A stretch of DNA of 14,584 bases from positions 1-14,584 of the forward strand of contig JAUQXU010000366.1 in NCBI GenBank assembly GCA_030837935.1. The letters are read 5' to 3'. Shown here one piece after another: positions 1-7,889 of this stretch. How positions within the stretch are numbered: the stretch's first letter is position 1; each line of letters starts with the position of its first letter. The translations under genes were made by a program, and so were the position numbers. The stretch comes from Candidatus Brocadia sp. Lineage in GTDB: Bacteria > Planctomycetota > Brocadiia > Brocadiales > Brocadiaceae. Under the pieces are notes generated by a model, which was not told where the DNA came from, searched no databases, and was given only the letters and a program-made list of their open reading frames with translations.

Positions 1-1
1 T

Positions 2-982
2 ATAAGCACATCAAAATACCCCGAAAGCAGATTCATTACCCATGTTAGAACTGACAGAATCAATCTTATTCAGGGACTTCGAAAGCGTGGCGGTGTTGGT
101 TCATTAATTAAAAACAGAAGGTTAATAATGCGTATTATACGTCAGGTTAAACCCGATGTAATTCACTTCTTTCGGGAACGGGACCTGATTACCCTTCCGG
201 GTAATTCTGGAAATTTCATTAAGGTATTTTCAAATCTTAAGGACGCTTACCCCGGAAAATTGAAAAGAAGTCTTTGGAAGGCCGCAAATGGAATAACGGT
301 CTTTCAGAAGAAGCTCTATAACGAATTATTTCAGGAATCTAGAAATGTAGTCTATATAAAACCGTGGTTAGATCTGCATCAGATACCAGCGCAACATCAA
401 AATATTCGACCTGCATTTGGATTGTTAGAAGAAGATTTCGTCGTAGGCCTTGTAATGCGCGTTCAGCCACACAGAAGATTCGATCTGGTTATTGAAACGG
501 CAAAGCTGATAAAGGAATCGCAGAGCAGGATAAAGTTTTTACTGTTTGGGAAAGGGCCCTATGTTCGTAAACTTGTCATGGAGCCTATAAAAAGGTATGG
601 TCTCACAGATGTAATAGTACCTGGTGGATACAGAAAACATGATTACTGGGATGCTATTAATTCTTTTGATATAATGTTTTATACCGTAGCTGGTTCTGAT
701 GGCACTGCCCGTGCATTAAGGCAATGTCAGGCTATGGGGAAACCGATTATCTGTTTACACGATGATTTCATGCAAGAAATTGTTCAAGATGGTGTAAATG
801 GTTTTATCGTTCATGATGAACCGAAAGAAATAATGAAAAAAATTCATGAATTGTATTCGGACAGAAATATGTTAATCGATTTTTCGAAAAGATCGGAGAG
901 CCAGGGGAAAACGTACGATCTTGACAAAATCGGGCAAGAGATGTATGCATTCTATGAAAATCAGATGAGGGTAAAAAGATAA
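2..982 (+). CDS. GT4-family glycosyltransferase, 5' end outside window
   Basis: A retaining sugar transferase that would add a sugar from a nucleotide-sugar donor to a lipid-linked or growing glycan at the cytoplasmic face. The frame is open from base 2 without a stop, and the first in-frame ATG at 128 falls inside conserved sequence (IIRQVKPDVIHFF follows it directly), so the true start lies upstream and 128 is not the start. The C-terminal GT-B domain is clear: a phosphate-binding stretch LLFGKGPY, then GSDGTARALRQCQAMGKPII, then DGVNGFIV. The usual E-x7-E catalytic/donor-binding pair is degenerate: the EAMA glutamate is replaced by Gln (CQAMG), which could change activity or donor. It is followed after 39 bp by a GT2 gene on the same strand. 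Family assignment is confident; sugar specificity is unknown. Confidence 0.86.
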   Translation: MSTSKYPESRFITHVRTDRINLIQGLRKRGGVGSLIKNRRLIMRIIRQVKPDVIHFFRERDLITLPGNSGNFIKVFSNLKDAYPGKLKRSLWKAANGITVFQKKLYNELFQESRNVVYIKPWLDLHQIPAQHQNIRPAFGLLEEDFVVGLVMRVQPHRRFDLVIETAKLIKESQSRIKFLLFGKGPYVRKLVMEPIKRYGLTDVIVPGGYRKHDYWDAINSFDIMFYTVAGSDGTARALRQCQAMGKPIICLHDDFMQEIVQDGVNGFIVHDEPKEIMKKIHELYSDRNMLIDFSKRSESQGKTYDLDKIGQEMYAFYENQMRVKR

Positions 983-1021
983 AATTTTTTACAGGAAATC
1001 AGCACTTCTGAATGTATAACC

Positions 1022-1909
1022 ATGAATGATAATCGTTCCTCAGTTAGTGTAATAGTACCCACCTATAACTGTGCGCATTTTTTACCGGACTCAATTGGGT
1101 CGGTTTTATTGCAGACATATGATTTTTACGAAATTATTGTTGTTGATGACGGATCTACAGATAATACAAAAGAAGTATTGAATCCATTCATGCAAAAGAT
1201 CAAGTACATAAAACTGGAACAAAACAGAGGGCTCCCTACGGCAAGAAATATTGGCATTCAATCAGCGCAGGGCAGGTATGTAGCCTTTCTTGATGCAGAT
1301 GATCTATGGTTGCCCGAAAAATTACAGGCAGACATGGAACATTTCGACAAACACCCGGATATCGGTATGGTATATTCAAAACAGATAAATATAGATGAAA
1401 AGGGATATACGCTTGATGGGTGTCCGAAAAGACGATTGCCATCCGGTAATATTTTTATCCAGTTATTTTCCGAACAGAATTTTATCATTGCCTCATCCGT
1501 GGTAGTAAGAAAAGATGTATTTGTAACGACAGGTTTATTCGATGAACAACTTTTTAATTGCCAGGATTGGGATATGTGGTTACGTGTTGCATTTTATTTT
1601 AAAGTTGCAGGGATTAATAAACCGCTGGTTAAATACAGACATAATCCGCGTTCTTTAAGCAAAAATAGGGATAATGTCTTAAAATATCAAAAGCTGATTA
1701 TTGATAAAACATATAATACGTTCAAAGATAAGATGAGCGGAATTAGTGAAAAACTTTATAAAAAGCGGTTGGCTTCGCATTATGCAAAGACCGGTAGATA
1801 TTATTTGCGGATAGGGAATAAACGTCTGGCAAATGAAAATTTCCGTCTGTCTTTGAAATATGATCCGTTAAATTTTAGAACGCTAAGATACTATTTCCGG
1901 TTATGGTAA
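1022..1909 (+). CDS. GT2-family glycosyltransferase with TPR-like C-terminus
   Basis: An inverting GT-A glycosyltransferase of the surface-polysaccharide type. The N-terminus VSVIVPTYNC is the classic GT2 opening; VDDGS at residues 41-45 binds the nucleotide, DADD at 91-94 is the metal-binding DXD motif, and CQDWDMWLR near residue 180 carries the acidic catalytic-base region. After about residue 250 the sequence (YYLRIGNKRLANENFRLSLKYDPLN, cited in parts as ANENFRLSLKYDP) resembles a single tetratricopeptide helix pair, a common tail on such enzymes. Length 295 aa is normal. There is no good Shine-Dalgarno sequence immediately before the ATG; it may be translated from the upstream message. 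Its neighbours are all glycan genes. The acceptor and sugar cannot be read from the sequence. Confidence 0.9.
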   Translation: MNDNRSSVSVIVPTYNCAHFLPDSIGSVLLQTYDFYEIIVVDDGSTDNTKEVLNPFMQKIKYIKLEQNRGLPTARNIGIQSAQGRYVAFLDADDLWLPEKLQADMEHFDKHPDIGMVYSKQINIDEKGYTLDGCPKRRLPSGNIFIQLFSEQNFIIASSVVVRKDVFVTTGLFDEQLFNCQDWDMWLRVAFYFKVAGINKPLVKYRHNPRSLSKNRDNVLKYQKLIIDKTYNTFKDKMSGISEKLYKKRLASHYAKTGRYYLRIGNKRLANENFRLSLKYDPLNFRTLRYYFRLW

Positions 1910-1994
1910 CCACCCAACCCGAACGAGTCGGAAGTGTAAAATGGAAAGTGAAAAAACAAACGATTACATTAGGCTTTCAGCGACTTCTATTACA

Positions 1995-2022
1995 GTAGTG
2001 GCAAGGTGCGCCTTGCCACTAC
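1995..2022. repeat. Perfect 12-bp inverted repeat (hairpin), 4-nt loop
   Basis: Arms GTAGTGGCAAGG and CCTTGCCACTAC are exact reverse complements around TGCG. It lies in the 182-bp gap between the first GT2 and the GT9 genes. No T-run follows on either strand, so a simple intrinsic terminator is not supported; a dispersed REP-like repeat or an mRNA-processing hairpin fits equally well. Nothing else recognisable is seen in this gap. Confidence 0.8.
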
Positions 2023-2091
2023 ATACGTGGTTTGAAATTCCTTGTAACGTCAAGTTATCTTTGTCATTCACGATAAATAGCTCAGAAATAT

Positions 2092-3207
2092 ATGATTAAA
2101 ACAAATAAAAAGAGTGGGAAAGGTCTGCCGAAACATCCACTCCCGTATTTTTTGAATAAGAAAATCCGCCGTCTGATTATGAGGACGACAAACCTGTTCC
2201 CGCGTGAGGTAAAGAAGGAACAAGTCAATCTTCTAGAAGAGCAAATAAAAAAGATCTTGTTGGTGCGTGCCAACTTTCGCATAGGAAATGCCATCCTTGC
2301 AATACCGTCCATAGTTATATTCAGGAAAAATTTTCCTCATGCCACTATTGATTTTGTTGGGTCTCCTGCATCTGGATTACTTTATAAACATCTGCCTGTT
2401 GATCACCACTATAGCATAACCCGTAGTTTTCCCGGTATTTTATGGGTTTATTTCTCGCTCTTATACAAAATGAGGTCTCGCAAGTATGATCTGGCAGTTG
2501 ATGTGAGTTGTTCACAGTCAATGATGAACTCATTTATTGTGGGATTTTCCGGGGCGTGCTTTCGTGCCGGGGCCAAGGGGAAATGGGACCGTTGGTTTAA
2601 CATTTCCATTCCGAGGCCAGCGGAAAACAACAAGTATAAAGTCCTGCCGGTATTTTTTCATACCATGGGAATGGAAACGCAACAGGTGTTTCCACAGATG
2701 ATATTGTCTCCTGAAGAAAAGGAGGAAGGGAAAGGGAAAGTAACGGCACTGATTGGGGTGAATCAGGTTCCTGTTGTCGGGATTTTTGTTGGTGGCAGGA
2801 AATCGAAAGGGAAAAAATGGCCTATAGAGAATTTCCTGAAACTGATTACAACCCTTCGTGCTCAGGGGATACACGTCATTGTTTTTTTTGGGCCCGATGA
2901 GAAAAAATTGATGGGATTTTTTGGACAATCATTGGGTAAGGATATTCCCCTCGTCTTTGAACCTTCATTGAGAACATTTGCTTCCATGGTCTCACGTTGC
3001 AATCTCTTCATCACTTGTGATAGTGGCCCAATGCACCTGTCCTGTGCATTGGGTGTACGTACCATTGCACTGTTTCTCAAGCGTAATTTTAAGCACTGGG
3101 GCCCGCCGCCAGATATTGCGCAAATCATGTACAATCCTGAAGGAATCCTGGTTGAAGATATCTTGAAAGTTGCTGTTGCAGAGTTATGTAACGTCCCATC
3201 TTATTAA
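2092..3207 (+). CDS. GT9-family (heptosyltransferase-like) glycosyltransferase
   Basis: A GT-B enzyme of the ADP-heptose:LPS heptosyltransferase family, which transfers heptose or a related sugar to the inner core of LPS or to other surface glycans. The N-terminal domain opens at about residue 50 with KKILLVRANFRIGNAILAIP, the equivalent of the RxxxxGD-x5-P loop but with Asn in place of the usual Asp. The C-terminal donor domain has VVGIFVGGRKSKGKKWPIENF and the family signature ITCDSGPMHLSCALGVRTIALF, ending in HWGPPPD. The first 45 residues are basic and not part of the fold, so the in-frame ATG at 2179 is a possible alternative start; neither ATG has a strong ribosome site. Length (371 aa) is typical. 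The substrate is not deducible. Confidence 0.9.
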   Translation: MIKTNKKSGKGLPKHPLPYFLNKKIRRLIMRTTNLFPREVKKEQVNLLEEQIKKILLVRANFRIGNAILAIPSIVIFRKNFPHATIDFVGSPASGLLYKHLPVDHHYSITRSFPGILWVYFSLLYKMRSRKYDLAVDVSCSQSMMNSFIVGFSGACFRAGAKGKWDRWFNISIPRPAENNKYKVLPVFFHTMGMETQQVFPQMILSPEEKEEGKGKVTALIGVNQVPVVGIFVGGRKSKGKKWPIENFLKLITTLRAQGIHVIVFFGPDEKKLMGFFGQSLGKDIPLVFEPSLRTFASMVSRCNLFITCDSGPMHLSCALGVRTIALFLKRNFKHWGPPPDIAQIMYNPEGILVEDILKVAVAELCNVPSY

Positions 3208-3228
3208 TTTCTCTTTTTACCCTTTTCT

Positions 3229-4194
3229 ATGATTGCCCTGAATTTTATCATCGTAAACTGGAATACCAGGCAGCTCTTGATAGACTGCATTAGTTCTGTT
3301 CATACAACCGTTACGGACATCGGTTACCACATATCTGTAGTCGATAATGGTTCCGGGGATGATAGTGTTAAAGCCGTGCATGACCAATTTCCGCAAGTTT
3401 TCGTCATAGAAAACCGGGAGAATAGGGGATTTGCTGCCGCTGTGAACCAGGCATTAGAGAAACATATCACCACATATACGTATAGTGTATTACTAAACAC
3501 TGATACCCTCTTACAGAAAGGCGCCGTACAGGCAATGTATTCATTCATGGAGCAGCATAAAGACGCCGGAATCGCTGGTGCACAACTGCAAAAACCTGAT
3601 GGCACAAGGCAGCATAGTTATGATAATCATCCTACCCTGGCAACGGAGCTTTTCAATAAGAGTTTATTGCGGTGGCTTTTTCCCGAAAAATATCCCAGTA
3701 AAAAGACGCTGGCAAAACAACCTGTAGAGGTAGAATCAGTTATTGGGGCATGCATAATGATAAGGAACAAGGCCATAGAGGATGTTGGGGAATTGGATGA
3801 AGATTACTTTTTTTTTCTCGAGGAAACCGACTGGTGCTATCGCATGCAAAAGGCAGGCTGGAAGGTGTATCATGTACCGGACGCCAGGGTCATTCACCTG
3901 GGTGGACAGAGCAAGAAGAGGGCACCATGGCAATCACAGGTAGAGTATTGCCGTTCGCTGTATACTTTTTTCAGAAAAAACAGGTCCACCTTTTCGTATA
4001 CTATGCTTCGAATATTCTATTTGGCAAAAATTACTCTAAATTTAGCTACAAATGGCGTTGGCAATGTATTCGTATTCTTTCAAAATGAAAAATTACGCTA
4101 CCGGCTATCAATATACTATAAGCTCTTTCTGTGGCATCTTTTCTTATGCCCTGATTGGATGGGTTTAAAACCTGTTAAAAATAAGAGACAATAG
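3229..4194 (+). CDS. GT2-family glycosyltransferase (rhamnosyltransferase-like)
   Basis: An inverting GT-A sugar transferase of the WcaE/rhamnosyltransferase-like branch. Visible motifs: LNFIIVNWNT at the N-terminus, SVVDNGSGDDS at about residues 36-46 (nucleotide binding), NRGFAAAVNQA, LLNTDT at 88-93 (the DXD motif in its NTD form), IGACIMIR at about 173-180, and the catalytic FLEETDWCYR at about 197-206, followed by HLGGQS. The C-terminal 70 residues are hydrophobic and aromatic (YTMLRIFYLAKITLN), suggesting peripheral membrane attachment. It starts 21 bp after the GT9 gene, in a run of same-strand glycan genes. The motif set closely parallels that of the GT2 gene at 5528, so the two probably act on successive steps of the same chain; the sugar is unknown. 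Confidence 0.9.
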   Translation: MIALNFIIVNWNTRQLLIDCISSVHTTVTDIGYHISVVDNGSGDDSVKAVHDQFPQVFVIENRENRGFAAAVNQALEKHITTYTYSVLLNTDTLLQKGAVQAMYSFMEQHKDAGIAGAQLQKPDGTRQHSYDNHPTLATELFNKSLLRWLFPEKYPSKKTLAKQPVEVESVIGACIMIRNKAIEDVGELDEDYFFFLEETDWCYRMQKAGWKVYHVPDARVIHLGGQSKKRAPWQSQVEYCRSLYTFFRKNRSTFSYTMLRIFYLAKITLNLATNGVGNVFVFFQNEKLRYRLSIYYKLFLWHLFLCPDWMGLKPVKNKRQ

Positions 4195-4214
4195 AACTGA
4201 TTTAAAAATTCATC

Positions 4215-5531
4215 ATGGATAATAAGCCTATTACATCTTACGCAAGTCTCATCTCAGAGTATGCCTTTATTGCTTATTTTTTTATCTTCTCTTTTTTCCC
4301 ATTCAGCGCAGATATCTTTAAATTACTGTGCCTGTTGACTGTTATCGGGTGTTGGACGGCGAGGATGTTGTCAGAAAAAAAGGTACTTTTTATGAAAACA
4401 GCACTCAATATTCCTATCCTTTCGTTCCTTTTATGGTCGCTGATAGCTTCATTTCAATCGGTTAGTATCCAATACAGCCTTGGAACGATATTTCATGATT
4501 ATCTCACATACTTTATTCTCTTTTTTTGCATGGTGAATACCATTCAAAGTCAGGAACAAATAAAGCGAATCGTAAAAGCCATGCTCATTACCTGTGGTCT
4601 CGTGTGCGCGTACGGTTTGTATGGATATTACACGGGAATAGCTATCCGTGAAGAAAGACTTGTGGCCACCTTTGAATATCATTCCCGAATCGCAAAATAT
4701 ATATCGTTAGTATTACCCATTGCTGTCTGCTTATTTTTCTATTACAAAAATAGAGTAAGCCGCCTCTATGTATCCATTCTCATTTTCGTATGCAGTTTTT
4801 CTTTAATTTTAACAATGAACAGGACAAGCTGGGTGGCCATTTTAGTTACGATGTTTTTTATCGGTTTTGCCGCTCAAAAGAGGTACCTGATATTTATATT
4901 ATTTGGCATGTGTACATTAGGAGTCTTCATCTTACCTTCCAAAATTATTACGCAGGTAAAAACTATCGCACAGGTTAACAAATTTTTCACATCCGAAGAA
5001 ATTTTAGGAGATCGGTTGTTATGCTGGAAGGCATCAATCGCCATAGTTAAAGATCATCCTGTGTTAGGCATAGGGCCAGGCAAAAGGAATTTTCGGGACG
5101 TATATCAACAGTACGCAGAAAAAATAAGAAATACAGAAAAACAACAAAAAAACGAAACGGTTGGACAATCCCAGGAAACAAAGGTCAAAAGAAAGACCAG
5201 AATAAAGGGTATTGAAAGATTATCCCATCCGCATAATGTCTTTCTTCATCTACTGGTGGAATCAGGTATCCCTGGTTTGCTGACATTCCTGTGGCTATTT
5301 ACAACGGTATTTTACACAGCAATAAGATCATGGCGGCTTTCAAGATCAGAATACGAAAAGGCGCTTTTGATGGGTGTTGTAGCAAGTCTCATTTCTATCT
5401 TCTCACATGGATTGACGGATAGCTTCTGGAAAAAACCCGATGCACTATTTCTTTGGTATATCATTGGGATAGTATTCGTTGTTATTCACAATACATCAAA
5501 ACTGCAAACAAATGAATCTGTGCGAAAATGA
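4215..5531 (+). CDS. O-antigen ligase/polymerase family membrane protein (Wzy_C)
   Basis: An integral inner-membrane protein of the WaaL/Wzy_C superfamily, which either ligates a lipid-carried glycan to lipid A-core (or protein) or polymerises repeat units on the periplasmic side. I count roughly 10-12 hydrophobic spans over 438 aa. After RLVATFEYHSRIAKYISLVLP (cited in part as the RLxxTF region) comes a large hydrophilic loop at about residues 250-345 containing GDRLLCWKASIAIVKDHPVLGIGPG. The signature SHPHNVFLHLLVESG places the conserved His at 338/340 before the last spans. The loop also carries a Lys/Gln/Glu-rich stretch (about 300-332) that looks inserted. The stop overlaps the next start by ATGA, implying coupling to the following GT2. 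Ligase and polymerase cannot be told apart from sequence alone. Confidence 0.88.
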   Translation: MDNKPITSYASLISEYAFIAYFFIFSFFPFSADIFKLLCLLTVIGCWTARMLSEKKVLFMKTALNIPILSFLLWSLIASFQSVSIQYSLGTIFHDYLTYFILFFCMVNTIQSQEQIKRIVKAMLITCGLVCAYGLYGYYTGIAIREERLVATFEYHSRIAKYISLVLPIAVCLFFYYKNRVSRLYVSILIFVCSFSLILTMNRTSWVAILVTMFFIGFAAQKRYLIFILFGMCTLGVFILPSKIITQVKTIAQVNKFFTSEEILGDRLLCWKASIAIVKDHPVLGIGPGKRNFRDVYQQYAEKIRNTEKQQKNETVGQSQETKVKRKTRIKGIERLSHPHNVFLHLLVESGIPGLLTFLWLFTTVFYTAIRSWRLSRSEYEKALLMGVVASLISIFSHGLTDSFWKKPDALFLWYIIGIVFVVIHNTSKLQTNESVRK

Positions 5532-6343
5532 AGGTATCCATTATTCTGGTAAATTACAATTCCTCTGCTCTGCTCAGACAATGTTTGAAATCAATTTACG
5601 AACAAACAAAGGAAATTTCCTTCGAGATCATTGTCGTTGATAATGCCTCTTCTGACAACAGCCGGCAAATCGTCCGTTCAGAATTTTCCAGGGTACAACT
5701 TATCGAGAGTGCACAAAATCTTGGCTTCAGCCGGGGAAACAACCTTGGTGCCAGCTTAGCGAATGGTACCTACCTTTTATTTCTTAACACAGATACTAGT
5801 CTTTTTGAAAATTCAATTAAGGTGTTAGCAGATTTTCTTGATGAACATCCGGATATTGGCGCAATCGGTCCCAAGATTCTTTTTGAGGACCGATGCTTTC
5901 AACTTTCATCAGGCAGGCTTCCCAATCTTTTTAGAGAATTTACGGATAAAATCGTGCATTCCCTTGTTAAGAAATGGCGTAAGATTATGTGCCCTCTTTT
6001 GGAGCGTTGGCATAACACCACGAAGGCGGTTGGCTGGTTAACTGGCGCATGTCTGATGGTCCGCCAAAAGGCTTTTTCACAGGTCAATGGCTTTGATGAA
6101 AACCTATTTATGTACTTCGAAGATAAAGACCTCTGCAAACGGATCAACGCATCTGGATGGCAAATCATGTACTATCCTGTAACATCCATTATCCACTTAC
6201 TCGCGGGAAGCTCCGGGAATGTTAATACACAAAAAATCAATGAGCTTTATCGCACCAGCCAGCTCTACTATTATCGTAAGCACCTGGGAAGGCTACAGTC
6301 TGAAATGGTTCGATTGTATCTCCGGGCAACAGGAAATCTATGA
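5528..6343 (+). CDS. GT2-family glycosyltransferase (rhamnosyltransferase-like)
   Basis: An inverting GT-A glycosyltransferase. KVSIILVNYNSS at the N-terminus, IIVVDNASSDNS at about 34-45, NLGFSRGNNLG, FLNTDT at 85-90 (NTD as the metal-binding motif), WLTGACLMVR at about 170-179 and MYFEDKDLCKR at about 195-205 (catalytic acidic cluster) form the full signature. Length 271 aa is near the minimum for the family but complete. The ATG overlaps the stop of the Wzy_C gene (ATGA), and its own stop overlaps the next start in the same way, so the three are probably translationally coupled. The rhamnosyltransferase label is by motif resemblance; sugar specificity is not established. Confidence 0.9.
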   Translation: MKVSIILVNYNSSALLRQCLKSIYEQTKEISFEIIVVDNASSDNSRQIVRSEFSRVQLIESAQNLGFSRGNNLGASLANGTYLLFLNTDTSLFENSIKVLADFLDEHPDIGAIGPKILFEDRCFQLSSGRLPNLFREFTDKIVHSLVKKWRKIMCPLLERWHNTTKAVGWLTGACLMVRQKAFSQVNGFDENLFMYFEDKDLCKRINASGWQIMYYPVTSIIHLLAGSSGNVNTQKINELYRTSQLYYYRKHLGRLQSEMVRLYLRATGNL

Positions 6344-7509
6344 TGTCTACAAAGAAAATCCGCGTTTTGGAAATGATTGATGATGCAAGCATAGGTGGCG
6401 GTCAGGTTCATGTGTTGACGCTCGCAAAGTATCTTGACCGCGGAGAATTCGAGGTCAGTATCGCATGCAAAGGTCAGGGCTTCCTGGTAGATGAAGCCAG
6501 AAAATTAGGCATTGATGTAATTTCAGTCTCGATGGATAATCATATTAGTCTAAAAACCTTCCGTGAAGTTACCCGGATATTTCGCCGGTCAAATTTTGAT
6601 ATTCTCCATACCCATGGTGGCACGGCTGGTTTCTGGGGGCGAATAGGCGCCTCTGCTGCACGTAAACCAATAGTCCGTATCCATAGTTATCATGGCATGC
6701 ATTACCTCAGCAAAAACTACGCATTCCCCTGGCGTTTGCGAGTTGCGGATCAATTTCTTCTCTGCTTGACCGACAAAGTCATTTGCGTTTGCCCGTCCGA
6801 TTACAAGAAAGGGTTAGAGGCGGGAATAGTAAATGAAAAGAAAGGCATCATAATCCAAAATGGTATTGAGATAGAAAAATTCCGGAATTTTAACCGAAGA
6901 AAATCCCTTCGGGCTGAATACGGACTTGACGAATCTGCCATAGTGTTTGGAAACGTGGGACGTCTTCACGTCCAAAAGGGTCAACGTTATCTCCTTGAGG
7001 CATTTCAATCAGTGAAGAGCAAGCAACCTCAGGCCTGGTTATGGGTTATCGGGGAAGGAGAACTTAGAGGCGAGTTAGAAAAACTGGCGCAGGACTTGGG
7101 AATTTATAACTCGATTCACTTTTTAGGTGAAAGAACGGATGTTCATGAGCTTTTATCTGCCATTGATGTTTTTGTTTTACCCTCTTTATGGGAGGGACAA
7201 CCCATCTCAATCATGGAGGCAGGCGCTGCAGGAAAACCCATAATTGCCACAAATGTTGACGGTATTGCTGATATTCTAACTGACGGGAAAAATGCACTCC
7301 TGGTGCCGGTAAAAGACCCGAATGCCCTCGTGGCTGCCATGATAAGAATGATCGAAGATTCAGAATTAAGAAATCATCTTTCCGTTTCTATTAAGGCAAC
7401 GGTATTCGACGGCTTTACCGTTGAAAAGATGGCTAAGAAACTTGGAGACCTTTACCAAGAGACTTACGCTATGCGCTTTGGGAAGGGGGATAGAGGGGGA
7501 TTTTACTAA
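6340..7509 (+). CDS. GT4-family glycosyltransferase
   Basis: A retaining GT-B glycosyltransferase. The N-terminal domain begins IRVLEMIDDASIGGGQVHVL (the glycine loop of GT4) and includes ILHTHGGTAGFWGR, the acceptor-side HTH motif. The donor domain shows VFGNVGRLHVQKGQRYLLEAF, WVIGEGELR and the intact E-x7-E pair (Glu285 and Glu293 in EGQPISIMEAGAAGKP), so it should be active. AGGA lies about 7 nt before the start, and the ATG overlaps the stop of the GT2 gene. The last dozen residues (MRFGKGDRGGFY) do not look like GT4 sequence: the DNA there is a G-rich repeat that supplies the stop codon. This is the last + strand gene before the convergent gap. Confidence 0.92.
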   Translation: MMSTKKIRVLEMIDDASIGGGQVHVLTLAKYLDRGEFEVSIACKGQGFLVDEARKLGIDVISVSMDNHISLKTFREVTRIFRRSNFDILHTHGGTAGFWGRIGASAARKPIVRIHSYHGMHYLSKNYAFPWRLRVADQFLLCLTDKVICVCPSDYKKGLEAGIVNEKKGIIIQNGIEIEKFRNFNRRKSLRAEYGLDESAIVFGNVGRLHVQKGQRYLLEAFQSVKSKQPQAWLWVIGEGELRGELEKLAQDLGIYNSIHFLGERTDVHELLSAIDVFVLPSLWEGQPISIMEAGAAGKPIIATNVDGIADILTDGKNALLVPVKDPNALVAAMIRMIEDSELRNHLSVSIKATVFDGFTVEKMAKKLGDLYQETYAMRFGKGDRGGFY

Positions 7510-7558
7510 CCAACTTTATGGCTTTCGGAGTAAAATAAATGGTTATTTAATAAAATTT

Positions 7559-7580
7559 GTAACAGTTTAGTTTTTTGAAA
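7559..7580 (+). repeat. 22-bp repeat end, copy 1
   Basis: Reads GTAACAGTTTAGTTTTTTGA followed by AA. Its exact reverse complement occurs at 8817-8838, on the other side of the signal peptidase gene, and a copy with two changes lies in reverse orientation at 7821-7842. The pair 7559-7580/7821-7842 bounds a 284-bp segment like the ends of a MITE. No target-site duplication was found. Confidence 0.85.
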
Positions 7581-7684
7581 GAAATTTTCAATGCACTCCT
7601 TGTATAGGACCAACATTTGCTGCCTTGGGACACCCCCAAAGCCCCCCTCTTTTTATAGGGAAGAGCAAAAGTCCCCTCTTATCG

Positions 7685-7740
7685 GTAGGATAAGCGTCCC
7701 CGCTTCTCGTTATGATGTCAACCGGGGACGGTAGACCTAC
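7685..7740. repeat. Nested inverted repeat inside the MITE-like segment
   Basis: Inner arms CGTCCCCG (7695-7702) and CGGGGACG (7723-7730) are perfectly complementary around a 20-nt loop; outer arms GTAGG (7685-7689) and CCTAC (7736-7740) extend the fold. It may help to end transcription from either side or may be the internal hairpin of the surrounding repeat. Confidence 0.65.
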
Positions 7741-7820
7741 CTCAGGGGATTTATGGGTGTGTTTGATACGGGCAAACGCCTTACCCCTAATAAAGGTTGG
7801 CAACCGTAATTTTATTGGGA

Positions 7821-7842
7821 TTTTTCAAAAAACTAAATTGTT
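7821..7842 (-). repeat. 22-bp repeat end, copy 2 (two mismatches)
   Basis: Reverse-complement copy of 7559-7580, with AATTGTT where the others have AACTGTT and one further change at its end. The same orientation is seen at 8817-8838, where the shared block begins slightly earlier (GATTTTTCAAAAAACTAAA in this copy, AGATTTTTC... in the other). It lies 47 bp beyond the signal peptidase stop codon. Confidence 0.8.
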
Positions 7843-7889
7843 GCCTTATTTCTTATGAGGGTAAGATCATTACTGCGAGAAGAACAGCC

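Larger units (their letters stand above)
7510..7889. other. Convergent intergenic region, repeat-rich, no gene seen
   Basis: This 380-bp stretch separates the 3' end of the + strand glycan genes from the 3' end of the - strand signal peptidase gene. I see no credible coding frame. It contains two copies of a repeat end in opposite orientation (7559-7580 and 7821-7842), a nested hairpin at 7685-7740 and C-rich tracts around 7630-7680. It probably hosts transcription termination from both sides, but no classic stem plus T-run is present. Confidence 0.75.

Noticed and set aside
128..130. ATG as start of the first GT4
   Set aside because: The frame is open upstream to base 2 with GT4-like sequence (GLRKRGGVGSLIKNRR), so the gene begins before the window.
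2530..2928. 132-codon - strand frame
   Set aside because: Antisense to the GT9 gene, Phe/Pro/Arg-rich, no start signal; a shadow frame.
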